64,000 nt of DNA from contig BEDY01000001.1 in the NCBI GenBank assembly GCA_002335605.1, positions 1,488,001 to 1,552,000 of the forward strand, written 5' to 3'. The DNA is from Prillingera fragicola (lineage: Eukaryota; Basidiomycota; Tremellomycetes; Trichosporonales; Trichosporonaceae). Positions 1-8,247 of this stretch are shown one piece after another. The translations under genes were made by a program, and so were the position numbers. Below the pieces are notes generated by a model, which saw only the letters and a list, made by a program, of their open reading frames with translations, was not told the origin of the DNA and did not search any database. Every line of letters begins with the position of its first letter. The first letter of the stretch is position 1.

Positions 1-434
1 AGGCCTCTGCCGCTGTTGGATGGAACTTTCCCAAGCTCCCCACCGCCGCCGACCCGGCCCCTAACCCTCACGAGGTCACCGAGCTTGAGCCTCCCTACCC
101 CGCTGGCTGGGACATGGAGATGCTCGCGCGCCTGATCCCACTGCACATGCTGCGCGTGTGCTTCTTTGGCCGCACCCTCATCCCGGACTCCAAGGCCTTC
201 TTTGAGCTTGCTGCGCGCTCAATTGTGCAGAGCATCTGCTCGGTTTCAAATGGACCGCGTCGCCTCATGCCTCAGGACCTTGGACGGCTTGGTGGAGACG
301 TCGAGAGTGAGGAGGGCAAGATCTCAGAGGACGAGGACATGTGGTGGCGCCAGGTTGGGCAGGGTATCAGGCAGGGCCTCGAGCAGGCCCCCCAGGCGGC
401 GAGGCCGCTTGACGGTGCCAGCCTGTTCGACTAG
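1..434 (+). CDS. 3' end of an unrecognised protein-coding gene (partial)
   Basis: An open frame enters at base 3 and closes at the TAG at 432-434, giving about 143 residues. The readable part has a Pro-rich stretch, then a hydrophobic/aromatic segment (MLARLIPLHMLRVCFFGRT) followed by helix-like sequence and an acidic, polar tail (EEGKISEDED). I do not recognise the family. The start lies upstream of the window, and the 5' boundary could also be an intron acceptor because the window begins with AG. It converges with the Nudix gene that ends at 645, leaving about 210 bp between the stops. Confidence 0.5.
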   Translation, partial: ASAAVGWNFPKLPTAADPAPNPHEVTELEPPYPAGWDMEMLARLIPLHMLRVCFFGRTLIPDSKAFFELAARSIVQSICSVSNGPRRLMPQDLGRLGGDVESEEGKISEDEDMWWRQVGQGIRQGLEQAPQAARPLDGASLFD

Positions 435-644
435 AGAGTGTGTCAATGTGTGAGAAGTTCTTATAGAAGATGCAGATATTATAAGTCTCGATCTGCTCGC
501 GGTCTACTAATGCATATGCTGCTACCCGGTGCGTCCCCATTTTGCCCATCCCTACACCGCGACCGTCATTCCGTGCCGATCTGTGAACGACAATCTGCAG
601 ATCTCCAGTGCCTCCGATCTCTTGATGCCCTGCTGACCACACCT

Positions 645-1879
645 CTAGTCATCCTTTGGCTCCAGACTCTCAGGCGGGGTGTCGCTCCAGCCCATCTGCA
701 CAGCCAACCGACTCAAAAACCAACCACTCAACCCCCAGATCTCGAGCCCTTTCATCTCCTCCTCCTCGAAAGGGGGCTGGATATAGTCACCGGCCCGAAT
801 CTTCCAGTATGGCCTCCTTCCGTCGGACCTGAACACATGTGTAGCTTGCCTGCTAGGATCGGCGATCGCACTCAGCGGCAGCGGAAGGAGGGCGGCGACC
901 TCGCCGACGTCTGGGTGGAGAGTGGACAGGGACAGCGACCCGAGAGCAGCCGCTTTGGCCTTTTTGCGCTCTTTGCCGGCAGGATCCGACGCAATTGCGT
1001 CAGCTTCAGCGGCGTCGAGGGCGTCGCCGCTGTGCACAAAGCCTATGACTGGCCACACGCGGGACTTGTTGCCTAGCGAGTACTCGGGGGCGAGGCCGCC
1101 GAGAATCTCGACATGGGCGGACGGAATGGCGAGTTCCTCTTGAGTCTCACGCAGAGCAGAGGCAATCAGGTTGAGGTCTTCCTGCAGGGGATTAGCACAA
1201 GAGACATGGATACCGAGAGGAAGGTAAGAAGCGGTGAAGAGTTATGACAACGGCCACCTATGAGGTCAGTCTGTCAGGGAGCTTCTGAGAGTTCCGCCTG
1301 TTGGCTGGACTGCTCGCTTCACCTTCCTTCACAATAGCAGCATAATGACACTTACTGGCTCTGCCTTGCCTCCAGGGAAGCTAACAGTCAGCGCAGCTTC
1401 ACTGCAAGACCAACGGTCATCACCGGCCAGTCGCTATGCAAGCAACGAGCCGTCATCGCAGCACCAAAGCGTTTACCGCTGCCAACGTCGTCGGCAGTTG
1501 CTCTTGCTTGCTCCTCCGGCACTCAGTCGTCCACTCACCTTGCTTCTGAAGCATGTACCCGAAGCCCGGCCGCCCGCACCTCCATGAGTATATGGGCAAT
1601 CCCTCCGATATTGCAGAATGGTATCAGGATGGCCGCGTCACGCGCCACCTTACCCGGTGCCGGTGCAAGTGTATGCGGAGGGAGCTCTGCCATAGGAGTC
1701 TCGTTTGGTGGCAGCAGGTGCTCTCGAATTTTATCCAGTGAGGAACGCGTGAATACTGTTGGGGGCAGGCTCAGTTTGGGAGGCGCTGGGGTTGCGACAT
1801 TGCGTTTGGATGCGCCAAGTAAGGCTACTAGACACCTTGGCTTTGGTCGCGCAGCTCCGAAGAGGATCGGAGAGGCCAT
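645..1879 (-). CDS. PCD1: CoA-diphosphatase-type Nudix hydrolase (Pcd1/NUDT7-8 family)
   Basis: Predicted to hydrolyse coenzyme A or its oxidised and acyl forms to 3',5'-ADP and phosphopantetheine, in peroxisome or mitochondrion. Three exons read on the minus strand: 1879-1539, 1380-1356 and 1181-645, giving 300 residues in frame. Family hallmarks appear in order: AAILIPFCN (the core beta strand), LRVHASEASFPGGKAEP formed across the first splice, then LRETQEELAI, the REXXEE Nudix catalytic core, and a long C-terminal part. Introns have GTGAGT and GTAAGT donors. The start at 1879 begins MASPILFGAARPKPR, basic and Ser/Ala-rich like a mitochondrial presequence; an in-frame ATG at 2092 would add 71 residues and cannot be excluded. 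A canonical C-terminal peroxisomal SKL is absent (ends EPKDD), so mitochondrial location is the better inference. Divergent from DCP1. Confidence 0.85.
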
Positions 1880-2188
1880 TTTCGCTTGCGTGCTGCAACA
1901 GCGTTGAGTGTTGATGTGTGGCTGTTGATAAGTAGGCGGAGCAGACCATCCCTCGGCCTCTTGGAGAGGAGCGGCTGCTGCTCGGTTGATCGCTTCGCTG
2001 CACAATACCAGAGTATGACGCAAGCCACGGAGGAGGAAGGTTGGACGGAACCAGATTTGCCTGCATGTCTCAGGGCAGCTCACGTGGCGCATTGATCGTT
2101 CCCGCCGCCCAAGTCTACTTGTACAACATCCATCAAAGACTATACCGCACTACCGCACCACTTTCCACTATCCCCACACTCTACACGC
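1880..2188. promoter_or_regulatory. Divergent intergenic region between Nudix gene and DCP1
   Basis: 309 bp separating two start codons on opposite strands, so it must hold both promoters. No clear TATA box. The + side shows a pyrimidine/CAC-rich stretch (2110-2185) typical of fungal 5' leaders just before the DCP1 ATG. Nothing else recognisable. Confidence 0.4.
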
Positions 2189-3798
2189 ATGCCAACTCGA
2201 GCAGGCGGATCCCCGGCACCAGGACCATCAAGTCCAGGACCAACAGCTCCAGAGGTGGCTGCAGTGCGCAGTGCGACAAACTTGCGCACCGTCACTCGCA
2301 ACGATCCCGCTGTCGCCGAAATCCTCGACACTAGCAACTACTCGGTCATCTACCACTATGATGAAGCTGCCAGCAAGTGGCAGAAGCAGAAGCAGGAGGG
2401 AAGCTTGTTTGTCGTCAGGCGGTGAGTAGTGGCAACCACCTGGTGGCCAGATGCGTCGAGCGGCAAAACACTGCTGGGTTGCTCTACACTTGATGAACAA
2501 TAACTGATGGGTCAGGACACGTGCCCCAGAGTATGCTCTTTTCATGCTCAATCGTCAGACCGTCAAGAATGTCACCATTCCTCTCGTCAATGGCGAGATG
2601 AAGGCAACCGCCATTGACGCAAGCATGCTTCAGGTCGCAAGGCGAGGCGAGAGTGCGTTTCGATCGGACAGGTCCTCCTTTATCACTGCGTCGTAGTACC
2701 CAGGCGATGGGAGGGTCAGACGCTACCTGAGTGGGGCTGATTGAACAGAAATTCGCTACGGCATCTGGTTCACCGAGCCTGAAGCTGTTCTCCGCTTCCG
2801 GGACAGCATCGTTCAGTGGGTTTCGGTGTGACGGTGTCGACTCGATCGAGTTCTTGCTGACCGAAAGGATCTGTGGCGAACCTACCAAAACCGCCGGAGC
2901 ATCCGGCTCACCAGCACCAGTACAGTCAACCCATCAACCTCAGCCACAGCAGGCGCAGGCCGAAGACCCCCTCGCCCGTCTCTTTGCCAGCATAACTACT
3001 GTCCCTGACAAGGGGTCTACTCCCCCACCGACCAACGCTCCTCCTCCGACACAATCTGCATTCTCGCCTCCTCAGCAGCAGGGCATGCCTCCTGTGAATC
3101 ATTACAATCCCTACATCCCGACACAGTCCGACCCCGCACCGTCCGGTGCAACACAGCATGAGCAGCCCATCCTTGAGCCTCCACTCAAGGCACCTCCTCC
3201 TCCTGCGGCCTCGAACGACCCCGCGTTCGCTCCTGGTCAGACTGTTGATGACTTGCTGATGAGCATTTTGGGTGGCCAGGGTGGCCAAAAAGCAGCTGCC
3301 CCCGCTCCTGCTCCCAGCCAGCAGAACCGCGCAGGCCCCGTTACTCCACCGTCAACTGTCCCTTCTGCCAACTCGCCTTCTGGACCTATTCCCCACCAGC
3401 TCGGCAGCAACTCATCGCGGTCGCCCTCTAAGGCTATAGCGCCTTTCCCAGGCAGCGGTGGAGCCTCCCCCGCCCCCATCCCTACTCCCCAGCATCGTGG
3501 TCATCCTGGCCCCGCTCCTGGCTTTCCTCCCCCTCCCGGCGCCTCTGGGCAGTTTGGACCTATGCTCGACGCTGTCGCCGGCACATTTGTCGCTGGTACT
3601 CGCCCTCCTCCTGGAGGCGGACCTCCGCCTGCCCCCCTCAGCCGCCACGACCTCACCAACGCCCTCATCGGGCTTCTCCAGCACAACGAACGCTTTGGCG
3701 ACGATGTGTACCGTGCGTACATGTTTGGCTTGGGGTATGCCCCGCAGCCGCCCCCGCAGCATCCTCCTCAGCAGCACCTCTCTCCGCAGCAGGTTCCT

Positions 3799-3843
<45 letters not shown>
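2189..3843 (+). CDS. DCP1: mRNA-decapping enzyme subunit 1
   Basis: Activator subunit of the Dcp1-Dcp2 decapping complex, acting in cytoplasm and P-bodies. Exons read as 2189-2421, 2516-2652, 2749-2827 and 2868-3843 (474 residues); the first two junctions are well supported, the third (40-nt intron, donor GTGACG) is the best frame-consistent choice but less certain. The N-terminal EVH1-like domain is plain: NLRTVTRNDPAVAEIL, then W-QKQ-EGSLFVVRR, ALFMLNRQTVKNV, and IRYGIWFTEPEAVLRF, all standard DCP1 landmarks. After residue ~150 the protein is Pro/Gln-rich and disordered, with one short hydrophobic motif (VDDLLMSIL). Near the C terminus a helical segment HDLTNALIGLLQHNERFGDD resembles the DCP1 trimerisation region. 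The coding sequence ends with 13 consecutive CAG codons directly followed by TAG. Confidence 0.85.
3802..3840 (+). repeat. (CAG)13 microsatellite encoding the C-terminal polyglutamine of DCP1
   Basis: Thirteen uninterrupted CAG codons run from 3802 to 3840 and abut the stop codon TAG at 3841-3843. Slippage would change the length of the polyQ end without touching anything downstream. Confidence 0.95.
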
Positions 3844-4152
3844 GCGGAAACCTGTACCTGGCAGCAGGGTAGCATGCGCATTGAGTAGATCTAGCAGTAT
3901 CGTGGAGTGCGAGGAAAGGGAGTCGAGTAAGATCATTTTGTACCGCCGACACCCATTTGGGAAGTAAGCGCCACCTACACGCAATGCATGCCTGCTGTTG
4001 TCATTCCTGCACGAACACACCGAACATACGGCACGTACGTTCGCGGCTACTGCACTGAGGCCGAATTTGACGACATGTTCCTGAATTTGATGTGACCACG
4101 TCACATAAGTAGTAGACAAGCAACCGTTCTTTCCCATCAACCTCTCACAATC
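3844..4152. other. Intergenic: DCP1 3' region and arsenite methyltransferase promoter
   Basis: 309 bp. Holds the DCP1 3' untranslated region and, near the right end, the arsM promoter. A perfect inverted repeat TGTGAC-CAC-GTCACA lies at 4091-4105. The segment 4120-4150 is CT-rich leader. Confidence 0.4.
4091..4105. promoter_or_regulatory. Palindromic element TGTGAC-N3-GTCACA upstream of arsM
   Basis: Two perfect 6-bp arms separated by CAC, 48 bp before the arsM start codon. Its size and symmetry suit a dimeric regulator such as a bZIP factor. The identity of the binding protein is not visible from sequence. Confidence 0.4.
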
Positions 4153-5043
4153 ATGACAGGTAAGCCACTGCACCTGTCCACACTGACTCCAGGCTGCTGC
4201 CCTCCCAAGAATGATGACGCAACCCGCGCAATGGTGCGGGACAGTTACGGCAACGCCGTGACAGCACTCACATCTGACAAGAGTGGCTCCACAAAGTCTT
4301 CGTGCTGTGGTGCCAAGACGACTGTCCTCTCTGGCGTCGACCCGATCACCAAGGACCTGTACAGTGCCGAGGAAGCTGCCTCTGTACCCTCGGACGCCCT
4401 CCTCGCCTCCTTTGGCTGCGGTAACCCTACGGCGCTTGCCAACCTCCTCCCCGGCCAGGTCGTGCTCGACCTCGGTTCCGGAGGTGGCATTGACGTGATC
4501 CTCTCGGCCAAACGTGTCGGCCCCACGGGCAAGGCCTATGGTCTTGACATGACGGATGAAATGCTCGACCTTGCGCGTCGCAACGCCACGACCGCCAATG
4601 CGACCAATGTCGAATTTCTGAAGGGCCACATCGAGAAGGTCCCCCTGCCTGACGCCTCTGTCGATGTCATCATCTCCAACTGTGTCATCAACCTCTCGCC
4701 CGACAAGGATGCGACGCTTGCAGAGGCCTTTCGCGTGCTCAAGCCGGGTGGCCGCCTCGCCGTGTCGGACATTGTTCTTTCGCGGGAGCTGCCCCCTGCG
4801 ACGCAGCGCAGTCTCGAGCTCTGGGCCGGGTGCATTGCTGGTGCGCTCGTCAAGGATGACTATGAGGCACGCCTCGCGAAGGCTGGCTTCACGGGGATTG
4901 ACATCGAGTCGACTAGGGTATACAGCTCCGAGGACGCACGGGAGATTGTCAGTGGCGCTGAGCCTGGGGATGCCGATGAACAGCTCAAGGCTATTGATGG
5001 CGCCGCGATGAGTTGCTTTATTCGTGCCACCAAGCCAGAGTAG
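4153..5043 (+). CDS. arsM: Arsenite S-adenosylmethionine methyltransferase (ArsM/AS3MT family)
   Basis: Methylates trivalent arsenic with SAM, an arsenic detoxification step in the cytosol. Read without introns it is 296 residues. The SAM motif DLGSGGG is at 106-112. Conserved arsenic-binding cysteines are C89 (FGCGNP), C177 ([13 protein letters not shown]) and C227 ([11 protein letters not shown]), with a further CC pair at 51-52. [12 protein letters not shown] is the usual post-IV strand. The match to bacterial ArsM signatures is very close, suggesting bacterial ancestry, as reported for fungal arsM genes. A possible 33-nt intron (4160-4192, GTAAGC...CTGACTCCAG) follows the seventh coding base; it is in frame with no stop, so splicing would only remove 11 residues and bring the N terminus to MTGCCPPK. 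No other ars gene is adjacent. Confidence 0.93.
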   Translation: MTGKPLHLSTLTPGCCPPKNDDATRAMVRDSYGNAVTALTSDKSGSTKSSCCGAKTTVLSGVDPITKDLYSAEEAASVPSDALLASFGCGNPTALANLLPGQVVLDLGSGGGIDVILSAKRVGPTGKAYGLDMTDEMLDLARRNATTANATNVEFLKGHIEKVPLPDASVDVIISNCVINLSPDKDATLAEAFRVLKPGGRLAVSDIVLSRELPPATQRSLELWAGCIAGALVKDDYEARLAKAGFTGIDIESTRVYSSEDAREIVSGAEPGDADEQLKAIDGAAMSCFIRATKPE

Positions 5044-6359
5044 GATGATGGATAGGTAGACAAAGAGATGAAGTTTGATTGGCATGTGTACTTGTTTCAC
5101 ACTAGATATGCAAACATGCAAACAAGGTGAGGGCCGGACATAATGGCCACAGTGAGGTACTGAGGTCCTGTAGCCGGACCAGGGTTGTCGTCTTTATCTT
5201 CCCTAGCAATGCACGTCCGCTGAATATCGTGCATGAGGAACAAAGCGCACAATGCACTTGCCCCGGATGTGTTGGCCACGCTTGATGTCCAGCAAGACAT
5301 TCCGCAGAAGTGCAGAGATGCCCCGAGACTTAACGGGAATTCACGCATCCGAGTGGCGTCCGCCGAGAATCGATGCGAGGCTGCCATGGCCACACCATAC
5401 CACCCTAACCATAGGTGCTCGATACCTCGGCAGCCCACTCCACGCGGCCGACACTGATAGAGACCAGATTTGCAGGAGCCGGTCAGTCACATCAGCCATG
5501 CCTGCGCCAGTGTCCGGTTATGAAATGACCCGTTGTTTCCCCATGATTTCTTTTTCGGCCAAGAGTTCGGTTGGTAGGCAAACCTGAAATTGCGGAAAGT
5601 GGATGGCCGGTTGTTGAGAGGTTGAGAGGGAAGCTGGGTGCACCCAGTCACGGATAGCACAGGCGATGGAGTCAACACTACTGATGGCAGAGTTATTCAA
5701 GGCACTCGCACCCATGACCAGCAACACACCACCCTCAGCTCCAACTTGCAACTTGCATCTTGGGGATTGGAGTTTGCCAGCGGCCAGACTGAGCGCGTAA
5801 ACCGATGTTTATCCAGGCCATGACCATCAAGCCGAGAATCGACCCATCTTGAACGCCGCGACCACGGACGACACCGAGAGCGGAAAGTAACTCCCGCCCA
5901 ACCCGGGATACCCGTCCGCCTGCCTGCCTTGATCTTGACTTTATCTAATGTGGGGATCTGCCGTGTGTTCCTGTTTCGATTCTCGGACCGATCCGAACCC
6001 CAGGTTTATGCCATGGGCTGGTCGTGGGTGCGCTGTGGATGATCGTGGATGAGGTCATTGTGTGTGGGTGAGGAGAGTTCGAAGTGTGCCGTCAGCCGAA
6101 AAGGTGTGGCACCTGCGCACCTGCGCACCTGCAAGGCATGACTGCGATGGCACCGTGGCAATACCTACGCCTGCTTGAGCAGGGGCAAGACAGGAGGGGG
6201 TCACAAACTGCATCACACCCAATTGTTCCTGGATTGTGCACGTTGAAAGTGAGTGGTGGACGGGGGCTTTCGTGAGCGACACACAAGGTATGTCCCAGAG
6301 ATAAGATGACAAGACCTCTCCCATTCTTTGCAGATGCAGTAGTAGGCTAATGTAGGAGA

Positions 6360-6760
6360 TTTACTCACCACTCGTAGACAGGCCGATGCCACTGCCTGCG
6401 GCTCTTTCTCCCACAGAACGCATTGAAAGTTGACTTCGTCTCCCTGCTACTGGGAGCAAACCCTCCACCCGGGAAGAGAGCGCAGTTAACGACATGCGCC
6501 TCCTAGTTTCCACTCAAACTGTCTTGAATGGATTCAACATGAGCAAAACCTCGGCCAAAGACAGTGGAGGCTCCATTTGGCGAGTCTTGTTGTTCTACGG
6601 TATCGCCGCTCTCCAGCCGCGCGGCCTGCCAGGGATAGTTTGCGGCAACGGCAAGCGCGTGGACGGGGTCCCGCAGGGTGGAGGTCAGTGGAAAGCTCGC
6701 AGAGAGTGTACCGCGTAGCGCAGACGAGCTACGTGGTGGCTGACTCGAGCAGTCGTGTAG
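6360..6760 (-). pseudogene. Likely relic of a basidiomycete BTB-family gene
   Basis: An open stretch without a usable start reads SASFPLTSTLRDPVHALAVA followed by ANYPWQAARLES (about 6695-6600), which recalls the segment after the BTB fold in the large Tremellomycete/Agaricomycete BTB family (pattern: RDPVxxxALAxxxxWxxxARLAS). About 220 bases further on, in another frame, FCGRKSRRQWHRPVYEW precedes a GTGAGT donor and resembles that family's Cys/Trp-rich tail. Stops lie between the pieces (TAG at about 6498) and no BTB domain proper is found upstream. I read it as decayed; a heavily spliced real gene is possible but less likely. Confidence 0.3.
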
Positions 6761-7036
6761 AGTTCAACCACTCGTCGCATTGCGCGAGCCAATGTGCCAC
6801 ATCAACTGTGCCATCATGTGATGTGGACCACCCCTGATCATTTTATCTCCGTGCCGGCGGCAGGCGGCAATATACCATAGCATGCATTGTTCGGCACGTA
6901 CTGTACGTTCGAGACTAACGGGCGTGTGCGTCTGAGCGCTACAGCAGCGCGTGTCGCGAGCGTGATAGAGATACTTACCAAAGCTTGCCTCTTAATCTTC
7001 TGCTTTTGCCCAGCCAGCTCCTCCTGCAGCGCATCA

Positions 7037-7248
7037 AGGCCCGCCGGTCATGATCTTACCCTCGCTAATGCCGTTGATCGTCACAAGAGACAACGTAGCT
7101 GTGATTCGTCTGAACAAGCGAACATTAAGACGTACCATACTTTCCACTACACGTCCCCTTGACATCCTCGTACAGCTTCTGACGCAAGTAGTCTTCGAGC
7201 TGAGCGCCAAAGTATGACGGGTGGAGAAGGATGGTATGCGGACAGGTC
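7037..7248 (-). pseudogene. RPB7: Truncated, frameshifted RPB7 (RNA polymerase II subunit) relic
   Basis: Reading leftward from 7248: DLS, one extra G at 7239, then [20 protein letters not shown] and [15 protein letters not shown] up to a GTACGT donor at 7135. After a possible 37-nt intron, SLVTINGISEGKIMTGG reads to 7037 before a stop. This matches the N-terminal RNP-like domain of RPB7 (human: ILLHPRYFG, KQKLF, EVEGTCTGKYG, VAVTTIDNIGAG). The start methionine exon is out of frame and the whole S1/OB half (the FRPFKGEVVD region) is absent downstream, so no functional protein can come from it. An intact copy should exist elsewhere in the genome. Confidence 0.6.
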
Positions 7249-8022
7249 CAGCCGGTCCGGGATCAGGCGCGGAAAAAGCGCGCCAAAGAGTCTTTGTGGG
7301 GGTGGGACGATACTATGGGTCCTAGATCCTGACTGCGATAACAAACCACGTAGTGCCTTTGAGCTTGCCCTGACTCGGACTGGCCGACTGACGACGACAT
7401 GAGGGCAAGAGTGTCGGCTTTGTGCATTTTTTTTCGGCATCCACAGCGTTGCAAGGGCGATCTGTTTTGTCTGCAGCTTGCGGTGGAGGATGGGTCAGAG
7501 GCACACACCAGCCGCGAACACTATCGGCCCAGTTGTGGAGGTTGGGGCGCGTACATCAGCTAAAGGGGAGGAGCTGTCCGTAATCACATATCCGCGGCAT
7601 GCGGCCGTTCTAGGCGCGCGCACAACGTCCAAGGTAGTGTAGCTGGATTCCACAGCGTCCAAGCAAGCGAGATGCGCAAGACGGCGTTCCAGTCCAGGGT
7701 CAGACGCAGTATAATTTCGAAGAGTTTGCCCCATTGCGAATTGCTTCCGTCATTCCCTTGCAACATGGCGCTGGGTGGCTCGCTGGCGACTGGCCCTGTG
7801 TCGACTGCCTTGGCCCACCCAGGACGCGGCGGTGGCAGACGCGTTGGGGGCAAATGACATCGGCCCGCCCCGCCTATCGTTCGACTACTGTGGGGATGAC
7901 CCGTCACAGCCGCCGCCGCCGCTGCGCGCTACTTGCCAGCGCGACTGGCAATGGCAACCGACACAATCTTCGCACGCTCTGGGGTGCCCGCCAGGCTAGC
8001 TACGCCCCAGCCGCCGCATACC

Positions 8023-8030
8023 TTTATAAC
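8023..8030 (+). promoter_or_regulatory. TATA-like box upstream of ATP-citrate lyase
   Basis: TTTATAAC about 220 bp before the ACL start codon, followed by a long CT-rich stretch (8040-8245) that looks like transcribed leader. The leader includes an 11-base C run at 8186-8196. Confidence 0.35.
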
Positions 8031-8247
8031 CCGGATACTTTCGTCTTTTCGTCTCTTTTCTTCTTTAGCCTTTGAGCTTCATATTGATTTCGCCTACTCC
8101 TCCCCTTCACCCTACGGGTGCTAGCGCTACCGCTACCTCTACCTCATCTCCTCGCTGACAACCGGATCCTTCCATCGTCACCCCACCCCCCCCCCCACCC
8201 ACATTATCTAGACACCCCTTTAACCCCACCCACATTCTTTAACAACA

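Larger units (their letters stand above)
5044..8247. other. 3.2-kb gene-poor region with gene relics
   Basis: No intact gene could be assembled here on either strand. It contains the arsM 3' end, a short triple repeat of GCACCTGC at about 6111-6134, the RPB7 and BTB-like relics listed separately, and at the right the ACL promoter and leader. A minus-strand stretch around 5215-5330 reads LLDIKRGQHIRGKCIVRF, faintly like the C-terminal end of a medium-chain dehydrogenase, but there is no supporting context. Confidence 0.4.

Noticed and set aside
3412..5121. A 569-codon minus-strand open frame across the DCP1 end and arsM
   Set aside because: It is antisense to two well-supported genes, includes the reverse of the CAG repeat as poly-Leu, and shows no family motif.
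5215..5330. Minus-strand segment LLDIKRGQHIRGKCIVRF, possibly the end of a medium-chain dehydrogenase
   Set aside because: Too short, not flanked by any Rossmann or zinc-binding sequence, and not in a usable gene model.
6111..6134. Triple GCACCTGC repeat, considered as a CRISPR-like or regulatory array
   Set aside because: Only three adjacent copies with no spacers; a small tandem duplication in a eukaryotic genome.
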